From: Leifsonia tongyongensis
GTDB lineage: Bacteria; Actinomycetota; Actinomycetes; Actinomycetales; Microbacteriaceae
Direction: 5' to 3'
Length of the DNA stretch: 64,000 bases
Assembly: GCF_010686705.1 (NCBI RefSeq)
Contig: NZ_JAAGWY010000002.1
Location: forward strand, 954,001-1,018,000
Within the stretch, counting starts at the first letter, position 1; each line of letters opens with the position of its first letter. Shown here in pieces: positions 1-8,198 of the stretch. The position numbers were made by a program, and so were the translations under genes. The notes below the pieces were generated by a model, which was given only the letters and a program-made list of their open reading frames with translations, was not told the DNA's origin and made no database searches.

Positions 1-1
1 G

Positions 2-145
2 CCCGCCATCCGGATGGAGCTGGACGGACAGCTCGTCGGGGTGACGACCCTCACGGTCGAGGATGGCCGGGTGTCGAGGATCTACTCCATCGCGAACCCC
101 GACAAGCTGCGCCGGCTCGACGAGGAGAGCGCACTGAGTCGATGA
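2..145 (+). CDS. C-terminal end of a SigJ-like ECF RNA polymerase sigma factor (5' truncated by window edge)
   Basis: Only the last 47 residues are in the window; the reading frame is open from base 2 to the TGA at 143-145. The segment contains RIYSIANPDKLRRL, which resembles the end of the SnoaL-like domain that follows sigma2/sigma4 in SigJ (ECF41-like) sigma factors. In that family the C-terminal domain modulates sigma activity. The gene runs toward rimM, whose stop lies 47 bp beyond. The assignment rests on this short tail alone, so another SnoaL-like protein is possible. Confidence 0.6.
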   Translation, partial: PAIRMELDGQLVGVTTLTVEDGRVSRIYSIANPDKLRRLDEESALSR

Positions 146-186
146 CCACGCCGAGTCGACGACCACGCCGAGTTGATGACCCCGCG
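136..186. repeat. Three tandem 17-bp repeats spanning the sigma-factor stop codon
   Basis: Units at 136-152, 153-169 and 170-186 read GAGTCGATGACCACGCC with one to four changes. The first unit supplies the end of the sigma-factor gene including its TGA. The array fills the gap between two convergent genes. Replication slippage is the simplest origin; no function is visible. Confidence 0.8.
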
Positions 187-191
187 TGGCG

Positions 192-794
192 TCAGTCGTC
201 GCTCGGGCTGTCGTCGCTCGGGCCGTCGTCGTTCGGCTCCTCGTCGTCGGGCAGTTCTTCGAACAGTCCGATCGGCGGCGTGAGCGTGACGGTTCCGGCC
301 GCCAGATCGACAGCTGGGACGATGGCCTTGACGAACGGGACCAGCACCTCGCCGTTGTCGGTCCTGATCGCGAGCAGGTCCTGTGCGGGCAGGTGATCCA
401 CCCGGGCGACCGTTCCGACCTTCACGCCGTCGCGAAGGGCTGCGAGCCCGACCAGCTGGTGGTCGTACCAGGCGTCCTCTTCTTCGGGCAGCTCCGCCGG
501 ATCCTGGTTGACCCAGAGGATGGCCTTGACGAGGGTCTCGGCCTCACTGCGGTCGTCGATGCCCTTGAAGAAGCCGACAGGATGGCCGTTGTACCAGCGG
601 AGCTCCGTGAGCTCCAGCGTCTTGCCGTGCCATTTCGAGCCCGTCGGGACCTGCAGCGTGAACACTGCACCGGGAACGAACCGCTGGTCGGGAGTGTCCG
701 TGTACAGCTCGAGCTTGATGGCGCCCTTCAGCCCATGCGCCTTCGTCAGGCGACCGACCCGAAGTTGGTTCTGGGCAGGCTTCGCGTCGGACAC
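192..794 (-). CDS. rimM: 16S rRNA processing protein RimM
   Basis: RimM binds the 30S head near S19 and assists 16S rRNA maturation. The 200-residue protein has the N-terminal RimM barrel (VGRLTKAHGLKGAIKLELYTD-like start, residues about 10-90) and the C-terminal PRC-barrel with the VPFVKAIVP motif near residue 150. A very acidic Asp/Ser/Pro tail of about 20 residues, coded by imperfect short repeats, closes the protein. It is the third gene after rpsP and khpA, with only 1 bp to khpA, so they are very likely cotranscribed. The usual next gene, trmD, is not downstream here; the neighbour is a convergent sigma-factor gene. Confidence 0.95.
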   Translation of the reverse strand: MSDAKPAQNQLRVGRLTKAHGLKGAIKLELYTDTPDQRFVPGAVFTLQVPTGSKWHGKTLELTELRWYNGHPVGFFKGIDDRSEAETLVKAILWVNQDPAELPEEEDAWYDHQLVGLAALRDGVKVGTVARVDHLPAQDLLAIRTDNGEVLVPFVKAIVPAVDLAAGTVTLTPPIGLFEELPDDEEPNDDGPSDDSPSDD

Positions 795-795
795 C

Positions 796-1032
796 TCAGT
801 AGTCGGTGTCGACGACGTCGACGCGAACGCGACGTCCGTCGGCGAGCGCGGCGACGAGCGTGCGCAGCGCTTTCGCGGTGCGCCCGGCCCGGCCGATGAC
901 CCGCCCGAGGTCCTCGGGGTTCACACGAACCTCGAGGACCTCGCCGCGGGGCGAATTCTTTGCTACGACGTGCACGTCGGCCGGGTGATCGACGATCCCC
1001 TTGACCAGGTGCTCGAGAGCGGGAGCGAGCAA
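796..1032 (-). CDS. khpA: KH-domain RNA-binding protein KhpA
   Basis: The 78-residue protein is a single KH domain. It carries the GRAG version of the RNA-binding GxxG loop in VIGRAGRTAKALRTL (about residues 45-59). KhpA proteins bind RNA, usually as a pair with KhpB/Jag, and influence cell division and translation in Gram-positive bacteria. It lies between rpsP (2 bp upstream) and rimM (1 bp downstream), the normal actinobacterial order. The length matches the family. Confidence 0.95.
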   Translation of the reverse strand: MLAPALEHLVKGIVDHPADVHVVAKNSPRGEVLEVRVNPEDLGRVIGRAGRTAKALRTLVAALADGRRVRVDVVDTDY

Positions 1033-1034
1033 GG

Positions 1035-1520
1035 CTACGCCTTCTCGCCGTCGGCGGCGGCTTCGGTGATCTCTTCCGCAGCCTCGACGACCTCGGCCTC
1101 GGCGGCCTCTTCGGCCTCGACCTCAGCCTCGACGACGGCTTCGGCCTCTTCGACCACGGCGGCCGGCTTCTCGGCCTTGGGCTTCAGCACCGGCTTCTTC
1201 TTCTCGTCGGCGACGAACCCGACCTTGGCTTCCTTGACCTTGACCGTGTTCGTGGCGTTCTTGTCACCCTTGAAGGTGCCCCAGTCGCCGGTGAGCTTCA
1301 GCAGTGCGGTGACCTGCTCGGTCGGCTGGGCGCCGACGCTGAGCCAGTACAGGGCACGCTCCGAGTTGACCTCGATGACCGAGGGCTCCTCGGTCGGGTG
1401 GTACTTGCCGATCTCTTCGATCACGCGGCCGTCGCGCTTGGTGCGCGAGTCGGCGACGACGATGCGGTAGTAGGGAGCGCGGATCTTGCCGAGGCGCTTC
1501 AGACGAATTTTGACAGCCAC
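1035..1520 (-). CDS. rpsP: 30S ribosomal protein S16
   Basis: The first 80-90 residues are canonical S16 ([22 protein letters not shown]-type start, then the [12 protein letters not shown] core). The protein is 161 residues, about twice the usual length. The extra part is a Lys-rich linker followed by an Ala/Glu/Val tail; such tails are common in actinobacterial S16 and probably disordered. The GTG start follows an AGGAGAATT ribosome-binding site. First gene of the rpsP-khpA-rimM run. Confidence 0.97.
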   Translation of the reverse strand: MAVKIRLKRLGKIRAPYYRIVVADSRTKRDGRVIEEIGKYHPTEEPSVIEVNSERALYWLSVGAQPTEQVTALLKLTGDWGTFKGDKNATNTVKVKEAKVGFVADEKKKPVLKPKAEKPAAVVEEAEAVVEAEVEAEEAAEAEVVEAAEEITEAAADGEKA

Positions 1521-1701
1521 AATTCTCCTGTGTTGTATGAGGTGTTTGAACGAACTGACTGCCGTGAGCGTGGGGGCACACTCGGCAGGAGGTCTATGGG
1601 GTTCTCTCTCGCCTGATTAGAGGGTCGGGCGGAACAGAACTCAACTAGCTATTCTGTCAGATACACCGGGCTTTGAATAATCGGATGGGCGGAAGAACCG
1701 G

Positions 1702-2841
1702 ATGCAGATCGATTTCGCAGCATCCGAGCGGTCGACCGTCGGCATCGAGTGGGAGCTCGCGCTGGTCGACAGCTCTTCCGGCGACCTCGTGCACATCGCC
1801 CAGGAGGTGCTCGAGGCGCTCGGGACGCCCGACGGCGGGGAGCATCCGCAGATCACCCACGAACTGCTGCTGAACACGGTCGAGCTGATCAGCAGGGTGC
1901 ATCGCACCGTTCCGGATGCGGTCGCCGAGCTGAGCGAGCTGATGCAACTCGTCCGAACCGTGACCGACCCGCTCGGCGTCGAGCTGATGTGCGCGGGAAC
2001 CCACCCGTTCGCCCAGTGGTTCGACCAGAAGGTCACACCGAACGAGCGCTACGACAGACTTCTCGACCGCACCCAGTGGTGGGGCAGGCAGATGATGATC
2101 TGGGGCATGCACGTGCATGTCGGCATCGACGATCGCGCCAAGGCGCTCCCGATCGTCAACGGACTCCTCACCTACTACCCCCACCTGCAAGCACTCAGTG
2201 CCTCGAGCCCGTTCTGGGCGGGCGCGAAGACCGGCTATGCGTCCAACCGCGCGCTGATGTTCCAGCAGCTGCCGACGGCGGGACTTCCGTGGCAGTTCCG
2301 GGACTGGACCGACTACGAGGAGTATGTGCAGGATCTCGTCAACACCGGCACCGTGCAGGACTACAGCGAGGTCCGCTGGGACATCCGTCCCTCGCCGCGC
2401 TGGGGCACGGTCGAGATGCGCGCCTGCGACGGCTTGTCGACGGCGGAGGAGGTCGGCGCCGTCGCCGCGATCATCCACTGCCTGGTCGACCGGATGTCCG
2501 GCCGGCTCGACGACGGAATCGAGCCGGCGACACTGCAGCCCTGGTTCGTCCGCGAGAACAAGTGGCGGGGCGCTCGCTACGGGATGGACGCCGACGTCAT
2601 CCTCAACGCCGCAGGCGATGAGCGACACGTGACGGACGAACTGCGCGACCTGGTGGTCGACCTCTCACCGATCGCCGAGCGACTGGGGTGCCTGGAGCAG
2701 CTGGCGACGGTCGACCTCATCATCGAACGCGGCGCGAGCTACCAGCGGCAGCTGCGCGTCGCCGAGCAGAACGGCGGGAGCCTGCAAGCTGTCGTCGGCT
2801 CCCTCACGCACGAGCTGCGTAACGGACTGTCGGGAGGATGA
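1702..2841 (+). CDS. YbdK-family carboxylate-amine ligase (glutamate-cysteine ligase type 2)
   Basis: A 379-residue member of the GCS2 family, with the N-terminal GIEWELALVD motif (residues about 13-22) typical of YbdK. These ATP-grasp-like enzymes join a carboxylate to an amine; E. coli YbdK has weak glutamate-cysteine ligase activity, and the true substrate of actinobacterial members is often unknown. Full length for the family. Its stop overlaps the ATG of the next gene (ATGA), so the two are translationally coupled. Confidence 0.88.
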   Translation: MQIDFAASERSTVGIEWELALVDSSSGDLVHIAQEVLEALGTPDGGEHPQITHELLLNTVELISRVHRTVPDAVAELSELMQLVRTVTDPLGVELMCAGTHPFAQWFDQKVTPNERYDRLLDRTQWWGRQMMIWGMHVHVGIDDRAKALPIVNGLLTYYPHLQALSASSPFWAGAKTGYASNRALMFQQLPTAGLPWQFRDWTDYEEYVQDLVNTGTVQDYSEVRWDIRPSPRWGTVEMRACDGLSTAEEVGAVAAIIHCLVDRMSGRLDDGIEPATLQPWFVRENKWRGARYGMDADVILNAAGDERHVTDELRDLVVDLSPIAERLGCLEQLATVDLIIERGASYQRQLRVAEQNGGSLQAVVGSLTHELRNGLSGG

Positions 2842-3542
2842 GGACCGTGACGAATCTTCACCGCCGACTGCTCGTCATCGTTGTCGGATCGATGACGCTC
2901 GCGGCGCTCAGCGGATGCGCCGCCGTGGCTGCGGAGCGGTCGTCGGCAGCGGATGCGAAAGCGGCGTCGGTCCACCATGCGTCGGCCACCGTCACGGCCG
3001 TCGCGATCGGCGATTCGATCTCCCACGGCCGCGGAGTGCTCCCCGCCCAGGCGTGGCCCGAGCAGGTCGCCTCAACCCGCAAGTGGGCATTGGACGACGT
3101 GGCCATCAGCGGCTCCGGTTTCGTGAAGGAGGGCTGGGGCGGCTTCACCTACGACGCCCAGGTGGACACAGCCCTGAAGCTGCACCCGCGAATCGTGCTG
3201 ATCGCCGCAACCCGGAACGACCTCACGATCGGCGACCAGCTGCTTCGCGCGAAGACGACCCAGCTCCTCGCCCGCATCCGCTCGGCCCTGCCGGACGCGA
3301 CGATCGTCGGCACGAGTGCGATCTGGGGCGACGACAGGCCGCCCGTGCGCCTCTCAGCCGTGGATGCGCTGGTGCGGCAGGCGGTGATCGGCGTGGGCGG
3401 AACATTCCTCGACCTGGGTCTGCCGCTGGCGGGGCATCCGGAACTGCTCCAGGCGGACCACATCCACCCGAACGCCGCCGGTCAGTCCGTGGTCGCAGGT
3501 GTCGTGGAGCGCGCTCTCGACGCCGACCACATCACCGGCTGA
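2838..3542 (+). CDS. SGNH/GDSL-hydrolase family lipoprotein
   Basis: A 234-residue exported protein: signal peptide with lipobox LSGC, so Cys27 is the predicted lipidated residue. Block I is AIGDSISHG (nucleophile Ser), and block V is DHIHPNAAG near the C-terminus, giving the catalytic Asp and His. It is likely an extracytoplasmic esterase or lipase; the substrate cannot be read from sequence. Coupled by ATGA overlap to the ligase gene before it and convergent with ffh. Confidence 0.88.
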   Translation: MRTVTNLHRRLLVIVVGSMTLAALSGCAAVAAERSSAADAKAASVHHASATVTAVAIGDSISHGRGVLPAQAWPEQVASTRKWALDDVAISGSGFVKEGWGGFTYDAQVDTALKLHPRIVLIAATRNDLTIGDQLLRAKTTQLLARIRSALPDATIVGTSAIWGDDRPPVRLSAVDALVRQAVIGVGGTFLDLGLPLAGHPELLQADHIHPNAAGQSVVAGVVERALDADHITG

Positions 3543-3544
3543 CC

Positions 3545-3569
3545 GACGCTCGCGCGCTCGGCGAGCGTC
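3545..3569. terminator. Hairpin between convergent SGNH-hydrolase and ffh genes
   Basis: A perfect 9-bp inverted repeat, GACGCTCGC and GCGAGCGTC, with a 7-nt loop. It starts just after one stop codon and overlaps the stop codon of ffh, so it can serve both genes. There is no clear T-run, which is usual for high-GC actinobacterial terminators. Confidence 0.6.
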
Positions 3570-5136
3570 AGCGCCCGAGGAACTTCTGCAGCGACGCGAG
3601 CTCTTCCTCGGTCGGGCCGCCCGGCTTGGCCGAGGCGCCGCCGCCGAGCCCGAAGCCAGAGCCGCCCGCCGACGTCGCCGGCTTGACGCCTGACGCGAGC
3701 GCCGCATTCTCGGCCGCACGCTTGGCCGGGTTGCCCGAGCGCGAACCCTTCTTCTTCTGCTGCTGCTTGCCGCGACCGCCGGTGAAGCCCGCGCCGGGGA
3801 TCGGTCCCATACCGGGAACGTTCGGCACGCCGCCCTTGGCGACCGTCTTCATCATCTTCGCGGCCTGCTCGAAACGGTTGACGAGCGAATTCACCTCGGT
3901 GACGGTGGAGCCTGCGCCCTTGGCGATGCGCAGACGGCGCGACCCGTTCAGAAGCTTGGGGTTGGTGCGCTCGGCCTTCGTCATCGACTGGATGATCGCC
4001 TCGGTGCGAACGATCTCCCGCTCGTCGAAGTTGTCGAGCTGCTGCTTCATGGCGCCGGCGCCCGGCAGCATGCCCATCATCTTCTTGATGGAGCCCATAT
4101 TGCGGAGCTGCTGCATCTGCTTGAGGAAGTCGTCGAGCGTGAACGTGTCGGTCGCGAACTTCTCTGCGACCTTGCGCGCCTCCTCCTCGTCGAACGCCTC
4201 CTGCGCCTGCTCGATCAGGGTGAGGATGTCACCGAGGTCGAGGATGCGGCTGGCCATGCGGTCGGGGTAGAACGGCTCGAAGTCGTCGAGGCTCTCGCCC
4301 GTGGACGCGAAGATGATCGGACGCCCGGTGACCGACGCAACCGACAGCGCGGCGCCACCGCGGGCGTCGCCGTCGAGCTTCGTGAGGACGACGCCGGTGA
4401 AGTCGACGCCCTCCTGGAAGGCCTTGGCGGTGGCGACCGCGTCCTGGCCGATCATCGCATCGATGACGAACAGCACCTCGTCGGGGTCGACCGCTTTGCG
4501 GATGTCCCCCGCCTGCTTCATGAGCTCGGCGTCGACACCGAGGCGACCGGCCGTGTCGACGATGACCACGTCGTACTGCTTGGTCTCGGCGAACTTCATC
4601 GCGTCCTTGGCGACCCTGACCGGGTTGCCGACGCCGTTTCCGGGCTCGGGCGCGAAGACGGGCACGCCCGCCTGCTCGCCGACGACCTGCAGCTGAGTGA
4701 CGGCGTTCGGGCGCTGGAGGTCCGCGGCGACCAGCACGGGAGTGTGGCCATCCTTGGCCAGCCACTTCGCGAGCTTTCCGGCGAGCGTGGTCTTACCGGC
4801 GCCCTGGAGGCCGGCGAGCATGATCACGGTCGGCGGCTTCTTCGCGAACTGCAGGCGCCGCTGCTGGCCGCCGAGGATCGTGACGAGCTCTTCGTTGACG
4901 ATCTGCACGACCTGCTGGGCCGGGTTCAGAGCCTTGTTGACCTCATCGCCGAGCGCGCGCTCGCGCACGGTCGCCGTGAACGACTTGACGACGTCGAGCG
5001 AGACGTCGGCGTCGAGGAGGGCGCGACGGATTTCGCGAACGGTGCCGTCGACGTCGGCAGGCGAGAGCTTGCCCTTGGTGCGGAGGTTCTTGAAGGTGTC
5101 TGCGAGCCTGTCAGACAGGGTTCCGAAAGTAGCCAT
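3568..5136 (-). CDS. ffh: Signal recognition particle protein Ffh
   Basis: The GTPase subunit of SRP, which binds signal peptides and 4.5S/6S RNA and docks with FtsY. The 522-residue protein has the N domain, the G domain with Walker A GLQGAGKTT (about residue 108), DTAGRLG and TKLDGDARGG, and a Met-rich M domain with MGMLPG and GMGPIPG. A Gly/Lys-rich tail of about 70 residues follows. Encoded on the same strand as ftsY, two genes downstream of it. Confidence 0.97.
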   Translation of the reverse strand: MATFGTLSDRLADTFKNLRTKGKLSPADVDGTVREIRRALLDADVSLDVVKSFTATVRERALGDEVNKALNPAQQVVQIVNEELVTILGGQQRRLQFAKKPPTVIMLAGLQGAGKTTLAGKLAKWLAKDGHTPVLVAADLQRPNAVTQLQVVGEQAGVPVFAPEPGNGVGNPVRVAKDAMKFAETKQYDVVIVDTAGRLGVDAELMKQAGDIRKAVDPDEVLFVIDAMIGQDAVATAKAFQEGVDFTGVVLTKLDGDARGGAALSVASVTGRPIIFASTGESLDDFEPFYPDRMASRILDLGDILTLIEQAQEAFDEEEARKVAEKFATDTFTLDDFLKQMQQLRNMGSIKKMMGMLPGAGAMKQQLDNFDEREIVRTEAIIQSMTKAERTNPKLLNGSRRLRIAKGAGSTVTEVNSLVNRFEQAAKMMKTVAKGGVPNVPGMGPIPGAGFTGGRGKQQQKKKGSRSGNPAKRAAENAALASGVKPATSAGGSGFGLGGGASAKPGGPTEEELASLQKFLGR

Positions 5137-5148
5137 GGTCCAGACAGT

Positions 5149-5829
5149 TTAACGGTCGGATGCTGAGCGTAGGCGCTCGTTCAGCCCACGGCGCACATCC
5201 GGCCATTCTTCCGCGACGATCGAGAACAGGACCGTATCGCGCACCGTGCCCTCCGCTCGCCGCTGGTACCGTCTGAGCACGCCCTCGTAGCGAGCCCCCA
5301 GGCGGTCGATCGCGCGCTGCGAACGCTCGTTGCGGATATCCGTCTTCAACTGCACGCGACCGGCGCCGAGCCGGTCGAACGCGTTCTCGAGCAGCAGCAG
5401 TTTGGTCTCCGGGTTGACGGCGGAGGCCCACACGTCGTGCCGATAGAGGGTCGAGCCGATCTCGAGGCGCGCATCCGGAACCGACACATCGAGATACGAG
5501 GTCTGACCGACGACCGTGCCTTCGGGCAGACCGCGATACGGCGTGGCGAGCCGGACGATCCACGGGAAGCTCGGTCCGGGCACCAGCGCATCCTCGAGGC
5601 GGCCGGCGAGAGCCGGTATGTCGGCCGGCCGGCCGGCGACGTGCCGCCACACCCGGTCGTCGTCGAGGGCCTCGTAGAGCTCGCGAGCGTCGCGCTCCGG
5701 ATCGCGGACGCCGGTCAGCGTCACCACGCGCCCTCGCAGCTCGATCGCCGGATCCATCGGCCAGGACAGCTCCGGCCACGCGACGTCGTCGGGCCGCGCG
5801 TCCTGACGCGGCTGGAACGGCTCCCCCAT
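5149..5829 (-). CDS. GNAT-family N-acetyltransferase (RimJ/RimL-like)
   Basis: The protein of 226 residues starts at the ATG at 5829, which overlaps the stop of the DUF2004 gene by one base (TGATG). It has the RimJ/RimL pattern: ELRGRVVTLTGVR near the start, GTVVGQTSYLDV in the middle, EIGSTLYRHDVWASAVNPETK and NERSQRAIDRLGARYEG near the end. Such enzymes acetylate N-termini or small molecules; the substrate is unknown. The reading frame stays open far upstream through ftsY, but that part is a shadow of ftsY. Confidence 0.85.
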   Translation of the reverse strand: MGEPFQPRQDARPDDVAWPELSWPMDPAIELRGRVVTLTGVRDPERDARELYEALDDDRVWRHVAGRPADIPALAGRLEDALVPGPSFPWIVRLATPYRGLPEGTVVGQTSYLDVSVPDARLEIGSTLYRHDVWASAVNPETKLLLLENAFDRLGAGRVQLKTDIRNERSQRAIDRLGARYEGVLRRYQRRAEGTVRDTVLFSIVAEEWPDVRRGLNERLRSASDR

Positions 5830-6329
5830 CAGCCCTGCATCTCGACGGCGACCACATCGCCGCGGATGTCGAAGCTCACGATGAGGATCGCGTCCGTGTC
5901 GTCCGGGCTGATCGAGTAGTCGAACGTGGCGAAGACGTCGTCCTCGTCCGAATTCTCCGGGAAGAGCGCGATGCGCATCAGCTGCAGCGAACGCAGGACA
6001 TCGACCTGGAGGTCGCCCGAGTTGTGCACGAGAAGATCGAGCAGGCTCTCGCCCATGTCGTCCACCTGCTGGTCGACGTAATTGACCGTCTCCGAGGCCC
6101 GGTCGCTCAGCTGCGCGACCAGCGCATCCCTGGCCCGCGCGTCGAACCCTTCGAGCGCCTGGAGAAGGGCGGCGGCGGAATCGAGCGCGTATCCGGTGAC
6201 CCTCGACTCGGCATCCGCCTGCAGGTCGATCTCGACCGCCTGGTCGCCGAGCTCGACAGTGTCCTGCCATGCCAGACCGCCGCTCGCGGTCTCGTCGATG
6301 ATGCCGAAGAAGTCGTGTTCGATCGCCAT
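5829..6329 (-). CDS. DUF2004-family protein
   Basis: A soluble, acidic protein of 166 residues, without signal peptide or membrane segment. The start MAIEHDFFGIIDE and the closing FDYSISPDDTDAILIVSFD region fit the DUF2004 family, whose function is not known. An AGGAGGATCCC ribosome-binding site overlaps the ftsY stop codon, and its own stop overlaps the acetyltransferase start. It therefore sits in one transcription unit with ftsY. Confidence 0.75.
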   Translation of the reverse strand: MAIEHDFFGIIDETASGGLAWQDTVELGDQAVEIDLQADAESRVTGYALDSAAALLQALEGFDARARDALVAQLSDRASETVNYVDQQVDDMGESLLDLLVHNSGDLQVDVLRSLQLMRIALFPENSDEDDVFATFDYSISPDDTDAILIVSFDIRGDVVAVEMQG

Positions 6330-6338
6330 GGGATCCTC

Positions 6339-7214
6339 CTAGCCGATCAGCTGCTGTGCGAAAACGTGGGGCGTGAAGCCGGTGAGGTCGTTGATGCCCT
6401 CGCCCTGCCCGACGAGTTTGATCGGTATACCGGTCTTCTCCTGCACGGCCAGGACGAAGCCGCCCTTCGCCGAACCGTCGAGCTTCGTGAGCACCAGGCC
6501 GGTCACGCCGGCGTGCTCGATGAACGCCTCCGCCTGGGCGAGACCGTTCTGCCCGGTCGTCGCGTCGAGGACGAGCAGGACCTCGGAGATGGGCGCCTGC
6601 TTCTCGACCACGCGCTTGATCTTCGACAGCTCGTCCATCAGACCGCCTTTCGTCTGCAACCGGCCGGCCGTATCGATGAGGACGATCTCGATCCCCTCGG
6701 TCTTGGCGCGCTCGACGGTCTGGAAGGCGACGGATGCGGGATCCTGGCCTTGCTGCTGCGGCCGGACGATCTGGGCCCCGGCCCGCTCCACCCATGTCGC
6801 CAGCTGTTCGACCGCTGCAGCGCGGAACGTGTCGGCGGCGCCGACGATGACGGTCCGGTCGTAGGTGCGCAGGAACTTGGCGAACTTGCCGATCGTCGTC
6901 GTCTTGCCCACACCGTTCACCCCGACGACGAGCACGATCGCCGGCCGCTCCGAGAGTTTGAGTGTGGGGTCGAGCTTCGACAGCCGCTCCTCCAGCGTCT
7001 CCCGGAGCATCCGCTGCAGGTCGGCAGGATCCGTCGTGCGGTACCGCTCGACCTTCGAACGCAGATCGTCGACCATCGCCTCGGTCAGGTCGGGACCGAA
7101 GTCCGCCGTGATCAGAGCGGTCTCGAGGTCGTCCCAGGTGTCGTCGTCGATCGTCTTCTTCGCGAACATCCCGCGCAAAGCGCTCGAGAGGGACCACGGG
7201 GTGCGTTCAGCCAT
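6339..7214 (-). CDS. ftsY: SRP receptor FtsY
   Basis: Membrane-associated GTPase that receives the SRP-ribosome complex. The 291-residue protein holds only the NG domain: Walker A GVNGVGKTTT (about residue 97), DTAGRLQTKGGLMDEL and TKLDGSAKGG. The acidic A domain found in E. coli FtsY is missing, leaving a short N-terminal helix that probably contacts the membrane. Short versions of this kind are known in actinobacteria. Confidence 0.97.
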   Translation of the reverse strand: MAERTPWSLSSALRGMFAKKTIDDDTWDDLETALITADFGPDLTEAMVDDLRSKVERYRTTDPADLQRMLRETLEERLSKLDPTLKLSERPAIVLVVGVNGVGKTTTIGKFAKFLRTYDRTVIVGAADTFRAAAVEQLATWVERAGAQIVRPQQQGQDPASVAFQTVERAKTEGIEIVLIDTAGRLQTKGGLMDELSKIKRVVEKQAPISEVLLVLDATTGQNGLAQAEAFIEHAGVTGLVLTKLDGSAKGGFVLAVQEKTGIPIKLVGQGEGINDLTGFTPHVFAQQLIG

Positions 7215-7281
7215 GGATTCACCCTAGTTGTTCGTGGGGCGCCTCTTCCTGCGGCGGTCGCAGGGGGGCTACGTTTTCGAC

Positions 7282-8163
7282 ATGGAAGTCGATACGGCCG
7301 CGAGCGCCGGCGACGCGATCATTCGCATACTCGTCTTCCTCGACGCGGAACTGCGCGTGCAGCTGGAAGCCGTGCGACGCGACGAACCGGATTCGGTCCA
7401 CCAGGCGCGCATCCGGGTCAGGCGCATCCGCAGCGTGCTCGCCGTCTACCGCCGGCTGTTCGACCGCACGCAGACCGATGACCTGCGGCAGGACCTGCGC
7501 GCGCTGGGCGCCGCACTGGGAACCGCCCGTGACCCGGAGGTCCGGGCGAAGACCACAGAGGACCTGCTTCTCGCGCACACGGCGCCCGCCGTGATCGATG
7601 CGGTGGAATCGCTGGCCGGACAATCCCGGGACGAGCACCGCGACGCGCGGCGCGGCCTGCTGGCCCTGTTCGACAGTGCGGAGCACGCGGCGCTTCTCGA
7701 CAGGCTCACGCGGTTCGCCGTGGATCCCCCGCTGCACCCCCACCGTGCGCAGCGGCCCGCCCGGCGGTCGTTCAGACAGGCCCTCCGGCGAGAAGTCGGG
7801 CGCGTCGACGAACGCGCGCGGGCAGCAGCGGACCTCCAGCTCGACGCGCTCCACGAGCTCCGCAAGAAGGTCCGCCGCCTGCGTTATGCGGCCGACGCGG
7901 TCTCGAGCGAACCTGTCGCAGTACTCGGCGCGCGGACCCAGCGCCTCGCCTACGCGGCCGAAACCGCCCAGGATGTGCTCGGCGACCATCGGGACGGGAT
8001 CCTCCTCGCGCGCCACCTGCGACGCGCCATCGCCGGGCATGCGCTGAATCGCTCCGCCGCGACCGGCGTCGGCATCTTCGCCGCGCGCTGCGAGAGACAG
8101 GCGAACCGGGAACTCGAGCGCCTCGACGTCGCGCTCGACGGCATCCGCGAGCTGTACGCCTAG
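7282..8163 (+). CDS. CHAD-domain protein
   Basis: A 293-residue, Arg- and His-rich, all-helical protein. The two CHAD signature segments are DSVHQARIRVRRIRSVLAVYR near the start and LHELRKKVRRLRYAAD near residue 200. CHAD domains bind inorganic polyphosphate through conserved His and basic residues. A longer open frame begins with TTG at 7228, but the ATG at 7282 is where family similarity begins. It runs convergently into smc and is divergent from ftsY. No fused CYTH domain is present. Confidence 0.85.
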   Translation: MEVDTAASAGDAIIRILVFLDAELRVQLEAVRRDEPDSVHQARIRVRRIRSVLAVYRRLFDRTQTDDLRQDLRALGAALGTARDPEVRAKTTEDLLLAHTAPAVIDAVESLAGQSRDEHRDARRGLLALFDSAEHAALLDRLTRFAVDPPLHPHRAQRPARRSFRQALRREVGRVDERARAAADLQLDALHELRKKVRRLRYAADAVSSEPVAVLGARTQRLAYAAETAQDVLGDHRDGILLARHLRRAIAGHALNRSAATGVGIFAARCERQANRELERLDVALDGIRELYA

Positions 8164-8198
8164 GAGCTGTACGCCTCAGGTCGACGCTGAGCCGGCTC

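Noticed and set aside
5149-7197. A 682-codon minus-strand frame covering ftsY, the DUF2004 gene and the acetyltransferase
   Set aside because: Only the last 226 codons are a real acetyltransferase; the upstream part lies out of frame within ftsY and the DUF2004 gene.
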